A stretch of DNA of 64,000 nt, from positions 7,065,001 through 7,129,000 of the forward strand of contig NC_080571.1 in the NCBI RefSeq assembly GCF_030247185.1. The letters are read 5' to 3'. Of the stretch, positions 49,273 to 62,617 are shown in pieces. A program made the translations under genes and the position numbers. Numbering within the stretch: the first letter of the stretch is position 1; every line of letters starts with the position of its first letter. The stretch is from Malaya genurostris (lineage: Eukaryota; Arthropoda; Insecta; Diptera; Culicidae). Under the pieces are notes generated by a model. It did not search any database and was not told the origin of the DNA. It was given only the letters and a program-made list of their open reading frames with translations.

Positions 49273-50780
49273 CTATTTAATGCTGCGTAAGACTACAAGA
49301 GATTTCATTATGTTTTAAATCCATTTGAGGAAGCACCATTTTCACAATAATTCTAACCAATTCAATCTCCCGATAGTCTTGATTGAATTAACTAACTTGT
49401 AGCCAAGGGTGCGTAAATTTGACATTTTTTTATACTGTTACCAAGCATAAGACAGTCACTGCCAACGATACGCGCAGCTGCTACGTTCAACAGTAGCCAA
49501 CACGCAATGACACGAGAGCTTGGCGCAATCATGAGAGCCTCGACACACGACAGCAATATTGAGAGCAGTTCATTTTGTCGCACTCTCTCACATCAATCAA
49601 AGCCACAGCGTTCGCTTTGTGGTAGTGTAGGTACATACTGGATAAGTAGCGGCTTTGTTCATTTTTGGTCACGGGTTTCGAGAATGTCACGAACTCAAAA
49701 TGTCATGACATTTTCATAACGGGACTGTCATATCCGCTCTGATCGATCTGTGGCGATGAATTGAATGCGAACGGCGGTGTTTTTATTACCGGTTCAATTT
49801 CAGTTTTTAAAAAATTCAACCACCAAGCTTGTTCATGCAGATGTTTCGAAAATATTACAACTATTTACTAAAAATTTCATACACGAAGTATCAGGAGCGC
49901 AGCTTTTGCCTTCCTAATATGACGCAAAGGCAACAAATCTTACAGCAGAGACAAAAAGTTTCTCGCTACTATTACTTCTACAATTCTGGTTCATGCTAAA
50001 CGGGGTTTAGTTGATTGATCGAAAAAGTACATCCAAATTCTGGAAGTCAAAGCATTCACTTTGCTTTTCTCACTGAACCGCTTCCTTCCAACTGGAGCGC
50101 AATGAAATAAAACACGTAAGGATACACAAAAAACCGTCGGCATTTGGAAGCAAGACTTTCTTGTGCATGTCCCTCTACACCTCAAGAGAATCGACATAAA
50201 ACTAATTTCAAAGATAAGCCTTGTTGGCGACTGTCTCTCGAAAGTTGTTGAATTTGAAAGGAGTTACTGTTTATTGTGGCTAGCCATTCTCAGATTAAAA
50301 AGAGTAGAACAGCTATCGATGAGAGCAAACGACGACATTCACGAGAGAAAATGCCATGAAACCTATGACATTTTTCATCTGCTGCAGTCGTGGCCAAATA
50401 CAATCGGCGACTGCTGTCATTTGCGCGGTTTGCCTGTCTGCTGTTTCGTATCATTCTCCAGTACCGTTCGCAACCCTACTTGTAGCTGTTCTGCTCAGTA
50501 GTTCATTCCACTAACTAAAAGGCTATTGATTGAATTTAATCGAGAATTTTTGTAGAAATCATAAACGACTTTTAACAAAGATAATAGTTGAGATTGATAG
50601 CACAATATAATAATGATTACTACGAGTAATGAAAAATCCCGGGCTTGTCAGATAAAAGACGTGAATATTTTCGAACCGTGTATATTTTTTTGAGAACAAG
50701 CCTCCAGATGACCTAATACTAAATTTCATGACAATCTATCCACTAGTGTTTGAATAACAGTTGATCGTGACAGACGAGTT
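49273..50780. other. Unique stretch, no gene recognised
   Basis: Moderate GC, no repeat ends seen. The palindrome AATGTCATGACATT lies at ~49698. The frame at 50163-50501 (112 codons) shows no motif I know. Confidence 0.4.
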
Positions 50781-50854
50781 CTAGTTGTCGTCAAGCTATG
50801 GAAAAAAAACAAGTGTCGTGTCCACCGGAATGTGTTCGGATTGGTTTAACATCC

Positions 50855-51050
50855 CCTGTATTGTCCAGACCTGGCCTTCAGCGACTATTATCTATTTCCA
50901 AACATGAAAAGCTTTCTCCAGAGAAAGAAATGTTCGTCGAGTGATGAGGTAATTGCAGAAACGAAAATTTTTTTCTCAAAGTGCATCAAAATGTTGGAGG
51001 CCCGATGGGTCAAGTGTATCGCTTTAGATGGAGATTATACTGAAGAATAA
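50855..51050 (+). pseudogene. mariner transposase C-terminal relic
   Basis: The text reads HPLYCPDLAFSDYYLFPNMK, then SSDEVIAETKIFFSKC, KMLEARWVKCIALDGDYTEE and a stop near 51048. This is the mariner end around the last catalytic Asp. Only the C-terminal ~65 residues are recognisable. It is a third mariner lineage in the window, distinct from the other two. Confidence 0.75.
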
Positions 51051-51111
51051 AAATAAAAAAACGACTCTTTATTTTTTAGGCACAGGCCTTCTTATTCCAT
51101 GTAGTAAAAAC

Positions 51112-51748
51112 CTGTTTTAATCCACCTAGTGGTGTAATGATGCCTTTTTCATATCAATCATACTATCATACATAATACTGTGGTATTCTTCACAATAATT
51201 TTCTTCGATTCTTCAAAAGAATAACCGAAATCGGTTTGTTTGACCGTCTACTGATAAAACTATTAATTGGAAAAGATTTGAGGTCGATTTAGAAAACTTT
51301 TTACGGTTTTTCGCCCTTTCCAGTGATGGTATACAATTTTTAATACACTTTACCGGATCGGATCCAGATGAAAATCAGGAATTACGTATGGAAGCACAGG
51401 ACCTTTCATTTGAACCTAAGTTTGTGAAAATCGGTCGCGCCATCTATGAGAAAAGCAAGAAAACATATTTTAATTTTTTGCACATTTTACCCCATAACTC
51501 CGGAACCGGAAGTCGGATTCAAATAATATTCAGGAATTTTGTATGAGACCTTTCATTTGAATTAAAGTTTGTGAAAATCGGTTCAGCCATATCCGAGAAA
51601 AGTTAGTGCAAAAAACGTTACATACACACATACGCACATACACACACACATACACACACAGAGATTTTGCGTACTCGAGGCCTCCGAACCTCGGTTCAAA
51701 AGTCGGTTTTCACAGTGATTACATAACCTTTCTATATGATAAAGGCAA
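51112..51748 (-). repeat. R1 modular repeat
   Basis: Plus-strand order: tail CTGTTTTAATCCACCTAGTG, modules with cores near 51357 and 51502 ('ctccggaaccggaagtcgg'), CA-rich tract (51625-51660), and a head ending ACATAACCTTTCTATATGAT. Confidence 0.8.
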
Positions 51749-51869
51749 AAAGTACTTAAAAAATGACATATTAGAGAGTGCTAACCTGGTCGAACATAAC
51801 ACAAAGTCGTGTTTGAAGTTTTTATAACATCCTAAATATCTTTATTTATTGTAAAAAATCTGCTCAAAT

Positions 51870-52880
51870 TCTCCTAAATAGTGGTGTAACGGTGCCTTTC
51901 TTACATAACTCATTCTTTTCATAAATATTGCTAAAGGATTCTTCAAAACACTTTTTATTTTAATTTTTGAATAAAAACAAAAATGTTTGTTTGGTCATAA
52001 ACAACAATTTCAGAGGAATTCTTCGTTTTGCCTTTCTCATATAAAACAGCCATGCAATCACTGTGAAAACTGCAGTACCGAGTGTCATATACGCAAAATG
52101 TCTGTGTGTGTATGTATTTGTGGCTGTGTATGTGTTGGTATGTATCAAAACTATGCACCTGTATTTCTCTTATTCCGCTTTACCGATGCTGTTCAACTTA
52201 ACAATTCAAATGAGAGGCGCTATAGTTTCATAGCCTGCTATTGAATTTCATCCGCATCCGACTTTCGGTGCCGGAGTAACAGAGTAAAATGTGCAATCAA
52301 TGTTAATAAAGTGCACTCGATTTTCTCGGAGACTGCAGGACCAATTTTCACAAGCTAAGATTCAAACGAAAGGTCTTTAAATCTCCTATAACCCTATCGA
52401 ATTTATTTATTCATTTATTCGTCAAACAAATATAGACTACAGACAAACAAAGTTACAATGGTTTCTTATATGCTATACATAATTTCTACGATTTGGTTTC
52501 AACTTTTCTTTTATTTATTTCCTGGACATAGTTAGATCGATTTTTTGGCAGTTTTCGTTATAAAAGCGCATCATTTGATTAACAGGATTATTTTTGGCAT
52601 AATTTGTTTTATATTTTTTTTCCGAGAATATTTGACGACTTCTGTGATGGCGACTAGGAGCATAATATTTTAGTTGTGAAAGTAATGATTCAGATTGTAC
52701 TCGTTGAGAAATAATGTCGTTGATAAAATAAAGCATTGTAGCTTTGCGGCGTTCTTCGAGTGCTGGTAAGTTTATGAGCATACAACGCGCTTCACGCAGG
52801 ACCATTTTTTACAAACTAAAGTTCTAACGAAAGGTCTTTAATGTCCATAGAACACTATCGAATTTCACCCGGATACGAAC
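51870..52880. repeat. R1 fragments flanking a LINE insertion
   Basis: A tail-like piece (AGTGGTGTAACGGTGCCTTT, ~51882) is followed by a head in plus orientation (GCCTTTCTCATATAAAAC, ~52030, TG run ~52100). Modules at 52250-52395 and 52800-52890 lie either side of the LINE at 52398-52805. Confidence 0.6.
52398..52805 (-). pseudogene. LINE ORF2 C-terminus and 3' tail
   Basis: The 96-codon frame at 52515-52805 reads LPALEERRKATMLYFINDII, then LLSQLKYYAPSR and KYKTNYAKNNPVNQMMRFYN. This matches the region after the reverse transcriptase in CR1/Jockey-type LINEs, where an 'R..Y.....P...M...FN' pattern is typical. Its own stop is followed by a 3' UTR ending in AATAAATGAATAAATAAA (to ~52398). A 5'-truncated insertion within an R1 module. 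The initial Met is not a true start. Confidence 0.7.
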
Positions 52881-52906
52881 TCCCGATACCGGAATTACAG
52901 CTTGAG

Positions 52907-54123
52907 CTTGAGCTTGAGCGACCACCCCTGGTTGCTTCTCCGTTACTGATCGGAATTAGCTGAAATTGTACAGGGAGTTTTTAGATGATCCGACCTGGGA
53001 CTGATAAATCATCCTTCAATGTACATTTTCTGGTAATCCCAGAAATCATTGAAAAGTACCAGCGCCGGCTAGGCCCGAACGTAGATCGTCTAAGGAATGG
53101 GAAGGGATGTTAGTCCAACACTTGTTGTTACTAGAGGCCGTATATACTACTGCGCACTCCACAAGTGTCACGGGAGAAGGATATTTGTTAGTAAAAATTT
53201 CAGTAATGGCAGTATTCACGCGCGACTCAGTATGTTCCGGTTTCAAGATGTTCGGATGCACCACTAAACTCACTGACTTCCCGAGTGAATATCCTATATT
53301 GAAGTCCCGGGAAGTCTTGATTCACAGCTCTTGTTCGAGGAAACTGAAGAAAAATTCGCAATACTATCGCGTAAAGAATAAAAACTTCCCTATTTTTTAT
53401 AAATGAAACCACGTGATAAAAAATAAACGAGCGAATAGGATTTAGACAAAAAAATTGATTCATTGCATTGAAATATTCTAAACAGTTATTGAAATATTCT
53501 AAATCATTTTAAATCACCAAACAAAGGTCAACAGATTTCACACGCGTCTTGTTTCTTTATTATTACCGCTTTATTATTTTAATTATTTATTAAAATTATT
53601 AATTGGTTATATTGGTTGATCTGGACAGCCGACTACCGAGGAAAATATTAATTTACTGTTTGAAATATTAATATCAAGTGTTTTTTACTATGTATTCAAT
53701 ATACCGATATATGTTATCTCTGTTATTAACTTTGTAATATAAACGGATTTGCGCAATGGTTGATTTTTATCATTCATTTTATGATCCTGAAAGACAATCA
53801 ATAACATGGAAGAAGAAATCATTCCTAATAAAACTTTTCTCCGAAGCTAGACGGAAATTGATAGGTTGAATAAAGAGATAATTAAGTAAAATAGAGTAAT
53901 CAGCAGTGAAACATTAAAAATATCTGATAACTGAAAGGAAAAAGAAAATCCTGCAATGGTCGCCTTTTACGACATGGAAGAAGGAACCCAGTGGATCTAT
54001 TCTTGGTTCATTTTTTTCCGCCGTATTCCACACGGCATCTAGGCTGGTACTGTCCGGAGAGAGCTAATAGGTACTATCAATCTCCTAGTGAACCCCAGCC
54101 CCTAAACTCCCGGTACCAGAATT
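52907..54123. repeat. Dispersed repeat starting (CTTGAG)n
   Basis: CTTGAGCTTGAGCTTGAGCG opens a 1.2 kb block ending near CTCCCGGTACCAGAATTACAG. The latter resembles the text just before the block (CTCCCGATACCGGAATTACAG, ~52890), as if inserted in such a site. I recognise both ends as dispersed insect sequence but cannot class it; the small frames at 53046-53463 seem non-coding. Confidence 0.5.
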
Positions 54124-57100
54124 ACAGGCTGATAACTTTAAAAATTTCGTATTTATACATGACTATGAAAAATTGAGCGAAATACTTTCAACCTGCCGTA
54201 TTAGGTAGATCTAGTTTATTGATGACCAAAAACATTGATTTTGGATATAGCCGATTATCGTTCCCGATTTCGGAAGTACCTAAAAAAGTGATCGTGTAGT
54301 TAGCTACGGGTTTGAGTCCCGTCTCTGCGGTAACATTTTTGCGGTTTTATTTACATTCGCATGTCATTTTTCCAATCTGTTTTCCCCGTTTGATACCGAT
54401 CAAATACGATACGATGGCCAAATTACGCGTCAGTAAGCAGTATTGCAGTGGTTGTTGTAGTCGAAATGTATCGTAACTGATGAATTAAAACGGATACAAA
54501 GCAGATCTTAGGTTTGGAGTTTTTCGTTCGCAAGTTCCTGTCAAATGCAGATTTGGAAGCGTCGAATTTGAAGCATTTGTACATAACGACCGGCACCATC
54601 AACGGCCAAATTTGTGAAGAAAAATGTCTCCAGAAGCGGATACCCTCTGGTGCCACATAGTTTGCCACTCTGTTTTGGGGGCAACTGGCATCGTGCCACT
54701 ATTCTAAATCGGTAATAGAGTGATACGAAGCCAACGATATTGTTTATTTGTCAACGGAGTCAAATCCGTCAAATTCACCAAAGCTTCGGCCGATAGATTC
54801 GGCGTCCCGGGTTGGCGGTTCATTGCTACTTTTCCTCATTTTCTCTTATCTTCATTTATATTTTATTCAAGTGATAGCAAGACGCCTCGGTGCTTGAAAT
54901 TTTTAACGCCAAATTAAAACCTTCAAGCCGTCCTTCAATCAGAATGAATGGTTCTAGACTGTCTCGTTCGGAGCCCGCTACCGGCGTATCAACGGTCGCA
55001 CTTTGGCACATTTCGCTTCTCAAGGAGTCCTCCAGTGGGCCTCTGGAAATGCAATACATAATGTATGAGCGATGGCACCCTCCTCTGTTGAGCCACCCTG
55101 GCTGGCCGTCCCATTTCCGGTTTGAACAAACGTTTTAAAATTTAACCAGCTTCTTTCGCCGCCCCACCTATCAGTTCACTGAATCCGAACGGTGGGGAAG
55201 CAGAAAGAGGAACCGGATGCAATTTCGAAACGACGTAGATAAACTCATTAGGCTTTGGCTCGCAGACTCTCAGTTTGTTAACATAATTTATGGATGCCCC
55301 CGGGGAGTGAGAAGTAAATTGTTTCCCTTCGACGTGAAAGGATTAGACACGGTACTTGATGAGAAGGTGGTCTGAGTAACACAAATCCAGTAGTAGGGGG
55401 CCACTCTGCAGACGGAGATCCGTTTCATTCATGAGCCATTTGCAATTAAAAATAATGCTATGAAGCGGTCTCGAGCAGCGCAGCAATAATTAATTTTTCC
55501 AGTATGCTCGATTGTTCAGCGAAACCGGAAATTGCCACGTATTGTTGGATGTGTGTGAAGCTGAGCAGATTCTTAAATTAAAATTCCGATAGCGGAGAAA
55601 GGGGTACGATATTTCTTCGCTGCCATAACAAGCATCCCAACGAGGATAATGTCTATCTAATCGTATAATATATTATCATTTATTTCTGCCACCATCCCAA
55701 AAGTTTCCACTTTCTGAGACGAAACATTTCCATCTAAAAGAACGAACAAATTCGTCTACCACTGCTGCTGCTGCTACTGCTTCTCAGCATATGCTGGCTA
55801 ATCCAATTTCCTATCGCTACACTAACGTCACGGCAAACATGAACTTTGTCGGTTATCTTCTCGTTCAGATCACTTGCAAATAAATCATAGCTATATTCCC
55901 GAGCATCTTTGCAGCAATCCTTAGAACGGAAGCGATTTTTTGCATGCCAAGGGTCTACGTCCTTCACATCAAGCATTCAGCTCACTTCCAATGCTAGGAA
56001 ATCCCGCCGCATGTGCTGGCAATTAATGTGATAATCATTTTTCTTCCGGCATCATTTTTTTTCCTCGATCAATCGACTCGCCGCTCGCCATCCAGTCAAT
56101 TTCCGACATCCACAGGCACTCAGCAACGGTTAGCATACATCCTGCAAGGCTGCTTTACCCACAAATGGATGCTTCTAGACTTTCCTAGGTTAATGGGCTC
56201 AATTTGGTTCAATTAAGTGATGGAAGAGATTTCTGATGCCAACGGAGCCCTCCAGAGAATCACATTCGAACCGCCTGAAGAGTGTCTCAGGTTCCAATTA
56301 TCAAATACGAAACTGTAAAATTTCTACTGTATCCCACTGAGGGCCCCAGTTCGCCTCGAATGAAATTGTTTTTTACAGCAAAGGATACAAAATAAAGTAA
56401 ATAACTTTCATAACCGGAAAAACAGCACCGGCACCGGCAGAGATAGGCTAAAAGAGCCACAAGAACAGCGGACGTTAAGTGCTCTGGAAGGCACGAGACA
56501 AGTTAATTAAGCCTCAAGCTCTCGCACCTCCAACGGCTGCTGCCGGGGTGTACAAGGGAGGGCATGAAAAAAAAAATATTACTACAAAAGCGAGAGCGAA
56601 ACAAGAGAACACACAACATCCGGTTCCGTTTTCACTTCCAGCAGGTTTGTTTGAAGTGGAAAATTGCGGGGGAACCTTGTTGTGCAACTTCCACGTGGCT
56701 AAAATCACAATGAAGGACCCTCAGGAAAAGAATTACAACACTCACAACTAATGAGTGCATTGTTGTCGCAAACATGCGATCGAGCAAACGGATGTAGGGT
56801 GTTTGTATTAATGAGTTGATTACATTACATTGTTAGAGAAAAAATAATCTAATTGAAACATTGTTTTTTTTTTGGTCATCAATTATGCAACAACCAAAGA
56901 TCTTTTCATTTTGCAAGGAAGATTGTTTAAATTAATTATTCTTGTGTTCCACTATTCGTTTAGTCGCTTCACTCTTGGTCGATATGAAAAATAATAGTCA
57001 ACAAACATTTTCAATTTTCCCTTTCAAACTTTAATAACTAAACTATCATTGTCAAACTGAACTATCACTGATTAATTCCTCGCCTAGCACACACAAACAT

Positions 57101-57957
57101 CGTTTAAGAGGTAATCGTAAACCTCCACAAACATAACTCCCGAAGGATGCTTATTGCGAAAAACTGAAGAAGTATAAATTGGTCTCATTTTAAATTTTCC
57201 GAGCCGTTAACCATCTCTAGCTTCCTGGTAAGCAAAGCAAAAGATAACCAAAACAGCAGTGGAAAAGTTTGTTCCGTTTGATCTTCTGCCGAGTGCGAAT
57301 TCATCATTATGAATTAACGCTACGAGTTGGTGGGAGCGACATACTCAAACACAGCCGAGACCACCACAATTATTTTCAGACGCTTTCACGGGGTAGGAAA
57401 ATGAAAGTCAAAACAGGAATCAAAATTGGTAGAGGTGAAAACTTTCGTACTCTCTATGCAAATTAGCTGACGCTTCGAGCTTTCTGTCGCTTTTGGGTTC
57501 GCCTGCCAAATAAAATGGGAAAAGTTGCTCAACCGTGGTTATCAAATCGGTGAAAGTGGGCTCCCAAATGCATTGTGCTCAAGATAACTAAAGAGAAATA
57601 CAAACACCAAAGTGTGTGGCAACCATAAACAACAATGATGAATTCTAATAACTGTCGAGCGTACTCAGCACATGACGTGTGAACTTAACATGGAATTATC
57701 GAGAAGCGATTAAACTGATAGTAATTAAAAATTTTAGAGAAAAAGAGTTATGAGGCAGAAGAATTAATGAACGAAAGTGAATAAAGAGCAGAGGAACCGG
57801 AAAGCAGAAGAGCAAAAGAACAAAGAGCAAAGTATTAGTAGAGCAGAAGAGCCAAAAAGCCGATGAGCTGATTAGCCGACGATGAGCAAAACAGAACAGA
57901 GTACCTGTTAAAGTTTCTTTCATTCTTTCAAGAAAAACATTTTTTTTCCAATTATAG
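54124..57957. other. Mostly unique stretch, no gene recognised
   Basis: It includes a tRNA-like 3' half (GGGTTTGAGTCCCG near 54308) and a CTG/TGC run (about 55762-55785). Larger GC-balanced parts lie at 54700-57500, where frames of 60-90 codons overlap on both strands without motifs. Intron or intergenic sequence is the likeliest reading. Confidence 0.4.
57781..57880 (+). repeat. Degenerate GAGCAGAA-type run
   Basis: Words like AGAGCAGAGGAAC, AGCAGAAGAGC and AAGAACAAAGAGC repeat irregularly. A second patch is at 58545-58625. Both resemble decayed forms of the octamer satellite at 61520. Confidence 0.6.
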
Positions 57958-58057
57958 AAGCCAGTAGATCTTTCTGACCCTATGTGCAGGGTTGGGGATC
58001 AAACCTTGGTGAGCTGCGTGAAAGGTATCGACTAACCCATCACGCTATACCCGTCCA
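57958..58057 (-). mobile_element. tRNA-derived SINE, truncated
   Basis: The minus strand reads GGGTATAGCGTGATGGGTTA, AGTCGATACCTTTCACGCAG, then a B-box-like GGTTTGATCCCCAACC and CATAGGGTCAGAAAG, as in the SINE at 8531. The body after this is missing. Confidence 0.8.
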
Positions 58058-58639
58058 CTAAGAAAAATAAATGTTTAAGCTTCAGCTCGACGCATACATT
58101 TCAAAAGGGCCAAAAAGCAATTGACAATTGTTATTCTTTGGTTTGCTTTCTCTTTTTATTATATCTGCGTTATTATACCAATATTCGTAAAATGTCTAGT
58201 ACTTTTAGAAAAAAGCAAATATTCGCCTTAGTTCTACACAAATAAACAAGTAAACTAAGAGAAACTCTAACTGCTTTATGTGATCTTTTGAAATATTCAC
58301 GTTGAACTCAGCTTTTATTCCTTTATGATTCTCCTCATTCTTCTGCAAATAGGATTAAAGCACTAAAATTGATCACGATGCCTGCAACATAAGAAATATT
58401 AGAAATTTCCTTCTGCGAGTAGAAGGTAATGAGTTTGCTTACTTTTACTGAATTTCATAATGTAGCCCTACCTATTTCTTTGTTTATCTTTCCCACCATC
58501 GAATAAGGCTGATTTCATTTGTCCCTATGTGACAGTACCAGAAGAGCAAAATAACAAAGAGCAAAGGAGCAGAAGAGCAAATGAACAAAAAAACAGAAGA
58601 ATAAAAAACCAAAGAGCAGAGCCGTTCTTCTCTTTCTGG

Positions 58640-58862
58640 CCGTTTAAGCAAGAACACAATTGCTGCCCTGTAATACTTGATGTCATCAAGTAGATATAGG
58701 ATTATAGGGTTAGTTTTAATTATTAGTCGTTATTGTTAGTGTTAAGCCTTATTTTAATCTGTTGATACAAAATATAAGGAGGTTTTATGCCTGCTGGAGA
58801 GAGACTGCCAAATTTCATCTCCATCGTACTTTTCCCTGCTCCCAAAATAAACAAATAAACAG
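58640..58862 (+). mobile_element. LINE 3' end
   Basis: It shares GGAGGTTTTATGCCTGCTGG and TTTCATCTCCATCG with 20330-20380 and finishes AAAATAAACAAATAAAC. Confidence 0.7.
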
Positions 58863-58900
58863 ACTAGGAGCGCAGCAGAGGTGAAAAATAGAAGAAAAAC

Positions 58901-60035
58901 CTATTTTAATGCACCTAGTGGTGCAATGATACCTTTCTCAAACCATCATAAATATTACTTTGGAGTTCTAAAAACAACTCTTCATTAAATACAAACAAGA
59001 AAGTTTGTTCGAACGTAATCTAGTAAAATCTGCGGATCAAAACACACTATAGTTCCGGAACTGGAAATATTATCCACAACGAATTCAGGGGTTCTGTATG
59101 AAACCGTAAGCCTATTCGTTTGAATACATAAGTTTATGAAAACCGATTTGGCCACCTATAAGATTTGCAGTTTTTGACCACTATTTCCAATACTTCCGAA
59201 ACCGAATTTCGAGGACCGGAATAGCCGAAGTTGATTCGTATCACCAGCAACAAATATGACCTACAAATTGTAACAGTTTTTAACCTCATTGAAAAGAGAT
59301 TTTGCCTCTCTGGCTAGTCAGTAGTTCCTGAACCGGAAGTCGGATCCAGATGAAAACCAGGATTTTTTTTAATTATAACATCTTCTACTTAACCCTTAGT
59401 TCATGAAAATTGGCAAACCCATATAAGAGAAAATAGTCTGAGTTTGAAAAACCGTCTACTAACAATGACTAACAGTTGGAATAGTTTCGAGTTCAGTTTA
59501 TAATTTTACCACTGTTTTGACTTCGCCGCTTAAAGTGATGCTGTTTCCTTTTGCCTTTCTCTATAGAAAGGTATTCGAATTGCTGGAAAAACCGACTTTC
59601 AAACGGAGCTCCGGAGACCCATAGTGTTATATACAATTCGACTCAGTTCGACGAGATCGGAAAATGTCTGTGTGTGTATGTGTGTGTGTGTGCACTTTTC
59701 GAAGATATGTTAACGCACTCAATTTTCTTAGAGATGGCGGAACCGATTTTAACAAACCTACGCTCGTTTGAAAGCTACTGTCGGGCCATTGATCAAGTTC
59801 AAAGATCAAAGAGCTGTGACTTTTGGTTCCGGAGATATGATGGTATAAGTGACGTAACCGACAAAACGCGTTGTTTATTACCGCGTAAGTTTCTTGGAGA
59901 TGGCTAAACCGAATTAACAAACTTAGATTCGTTTGAAAGTTATTATTAGGCCATTGATCAAGCTCGAAGATCAAATAGCTGTATTATTTGATTCCAGAGA
60001 TATGATGATATAAGGGACGTAACTGACAAAACACG
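58901..60035. repeat. R1 copies, two partial
   Basis: A minus-strand piece starts with CTATTTTAATGCACCTAGTG (58901) and has module cores near 59050, 59210 and 59330. A plus-strand piece starts TTGCCTTTCTCTATAGAAAG (~59552). It has a TG run (~59668-59690) and two modules whose cores differ from other R1 copies ('ggccattgatcaag' at 59785 and 59951). Confidence 0.7.
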
Positions 60036-60048
60036 TTTTTTTACCGCT

Positions 60049-60176
<128 letters not shown>

Positions 60177-60329
60177 GGTGCCAATATTTTTTAATCACCT
60201 CTAATTACGTAAAGCGGTAGAGCTCAAAAGTTTAAGCACCTCAAAAAAAGTCCCCAAGCAAAATTTGAGTTAAATCGAATATGGGTAAGGCAGTTAAGGA
60301 TTGAAAATTTTCGATATTGAAAAATCCTC

Positions 60330-61080
60330 GTACACGGAACCACCCGCGATCCCATTTCAACCAGAATATTAGTTGATTTTCTGAATTCGATTGGTTAAAA
60401 TTTGGTACAACTAATCGATTGTTGTTTTAACTAAACTGTCATTTTTGTTTTTCGATTAGCAGAAACGATTGTTAAAACAACTAATTTAACTGTTTGAAAA
60501 AAATGCTGTCAATTAGTGAGGACACATACCTTTCAATTTCAACAAATATTTTAGTTGAAATAACTGGTGTTGTTATTGAAACAAAATTCTGTTGGTTGAT
60601 AAATAAATCGCTTTTATTTGTTTCAGACATTGCAAATAGTTGAATCAACTCGAACAATGTTATTGATTTGCGAAAATAATCAAAATATACTTACTGATAC
60701 ACGTCATGATCTATTTGAAACAAGTTCGGTATGTTGAGATTCATGAAATAAATATCATTGTTAAAATATAAACAGTATTTTAACCACCGATCACTGCTGA
60801 TTTCAAGTGATCTTAACCGAGGAATAAATTATCATTACGAAATCAGAACTGATCTGATCTCTAAGTGATTTTGATTTTTGTATGATCATGATCATGTCAA
60901 GTCGAGATCAGTAAAGATTTAAATTCTAAACAAATACTTCTGATTCGAACTGTTTCCGGCATTTGACAGCATTCAAAACGACATATTTTTCAACTACTTG
61001 AATATATGCTAATCAAAAACCATATTGGTTGAATCAAAAAGAAATTAGTTAAATCAACTATCGCAAAAATCAAAAACTGC
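60330..61080. repeat. AT-rich block rich in GTTGA/TCAAC words
   Basis: Left 'tcaaccagaatattagttga' (~60358) and right 'attggttgaatcaaaaagaaattagttaaatcaacta' (~61024) look like degenerate inverted ends. The middle has GATCATGATCATG (~60884). No coding. Confidence 0.4.
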
Positions 61081-61519
61081 GATATCGCAACTTTATGATC
61101 GAAGGGTTCTCCGTGTAGTACATGAAATTTCCGAAAACGAAAAATTTTGTTTTTAGTGCTATCTCAAAAAAATATTTTGTGAAAAAATCGATTTTCTGGG
61201 ACTTGGAAAAATTTTGATATTTTTTTGTCGAGATGACACTAAATCTCGACGTTTCATGCAATTCTAAGACTCTTGGCATCAAACATTGTTTTTAGATTTC
61301 GGAATTTTGGCGGTTTGGAAGCTTTTACACTTATCACCCTGTAATTCCGGAACCGGAAGGCAGAACCGGATGAAATTTCACAGTAGTTTTTATGACAATA
61401 TGAGCTTCAATTTGAATCAAAATTTGTGGAAATCAGTTCAAGCATCGCTGAGAAATCGAAATTGAGTTTTTTTTTCTCTACCTTCGGTGCCTTCAAAACA
61501 GGAAATGGGAAACTATTAG

Positions 61520-62617
61520 AGAAGAACAGAAGAACAGAAGAACAGAAGAACAGAAGAACAGAAGAACAGAAGAACAGAAGAACAGAAGAACAGAAGAACA
61601 GAAGAACAGAAGAACAGAAGAACAGAAGAACAGAAGAACAGAAGAACAGAAGAACAGAAGAACAGAAGAACAGAAGAACAGAAGAACAGAAGAACAGAAG
61701 AATAGAAGAACAGAAGAACAGAAGAACAGAAGAACAGAAGAACAGAAGAACAGAAGAACAGAAGAACAGAAGAACAGAAGAACAGAAGAACAGAAGAACA
61801 GAAGAACAGAAGAACAGAAGAACAGAAGAACAGAAGAACAGAAGAACAGAAGAACAGAAGAACAGAAGAACAGAAGAACAGAAGAACAGAAGAACAGAAG
61901 AACAGAAGAACAGAAGAACAGAAGAACAGAAGAACAGAAGAACAGAAGAACAGAAGAACAGAAGAACAGAAGAACAGAAGAACAGAAGAACAGAAGAACA
62001 GAAGAACAGAAGAACAGAAGAACAGAAGAACAGAAGAACAGAAGAACAGAAGAACAGAAGAACAGAAGAACAGAAGAACAGAAGAACAGAAGAACAGAAG
62101 AACAGAAGAACAGAAGAACAGAAGAACAGAAGAACAGAAGAACAGAAGAACAGAAGAACAGAAGAACAGAAGAACAGAAGAACAGAAGAACAGAAGAACA
62201 GAAGAACAGAAGAACAGAAGAACAGAAGAACAGAAGAACAGAAGAACAGAAGAACAGAAGAACAGAAGAACAGAAGAACAGAAGAACAGAAGAACAGAAG
62301 AACAGAAGAACAGAAGAACAGAAGAACAGAAGAACAGAAGAACAGAAGAACAGAAGAACAGAAGAACAGAAGAACAGAAGAACAGAAGAACAGAAGAACA
62401 GAAGAACAGAAGAACAGAAGAACAGAAGAACAGAAGAACAGAAGAACAGAAGAACAGAAGAACAGAAGAACAGAAGAACAGAAGAACAGAAGAACAGAAG
62501 AACAGAAGAACAGAAGAACAGAAGAACAGAAGAACAGAAGAACAGAAGAACAGAAGAACAGAAGAACAGAAGAACAGAAGAACAGAAGAACAGAAGAACA
62601 GGAGAACAGAAGAACAG
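61520..62617 (+). repeat. Octamer satellite (ACAGAAGA)n, about 137 units
   Basis: About 1.1 kb of near-perfect 8 bp repeat, with visible variants only at ~61701 (AGAATAGA) and ~62602 (AGGAGAAC). It lies just after an R1 module remnant (61320-61460). The long frames across it on both strands (61426-62781 plus, 61493-62652 minus) are artefacts of a stop-free repeat. Confidence 0.98.

Noticed and set aside
55734..55976. 80-codon minus-strand frame with a poly-Ser run as a host exon
   Set aside because: The run comes from a CTG repeat and nothing else is recognisable; splice sites were not convincing.
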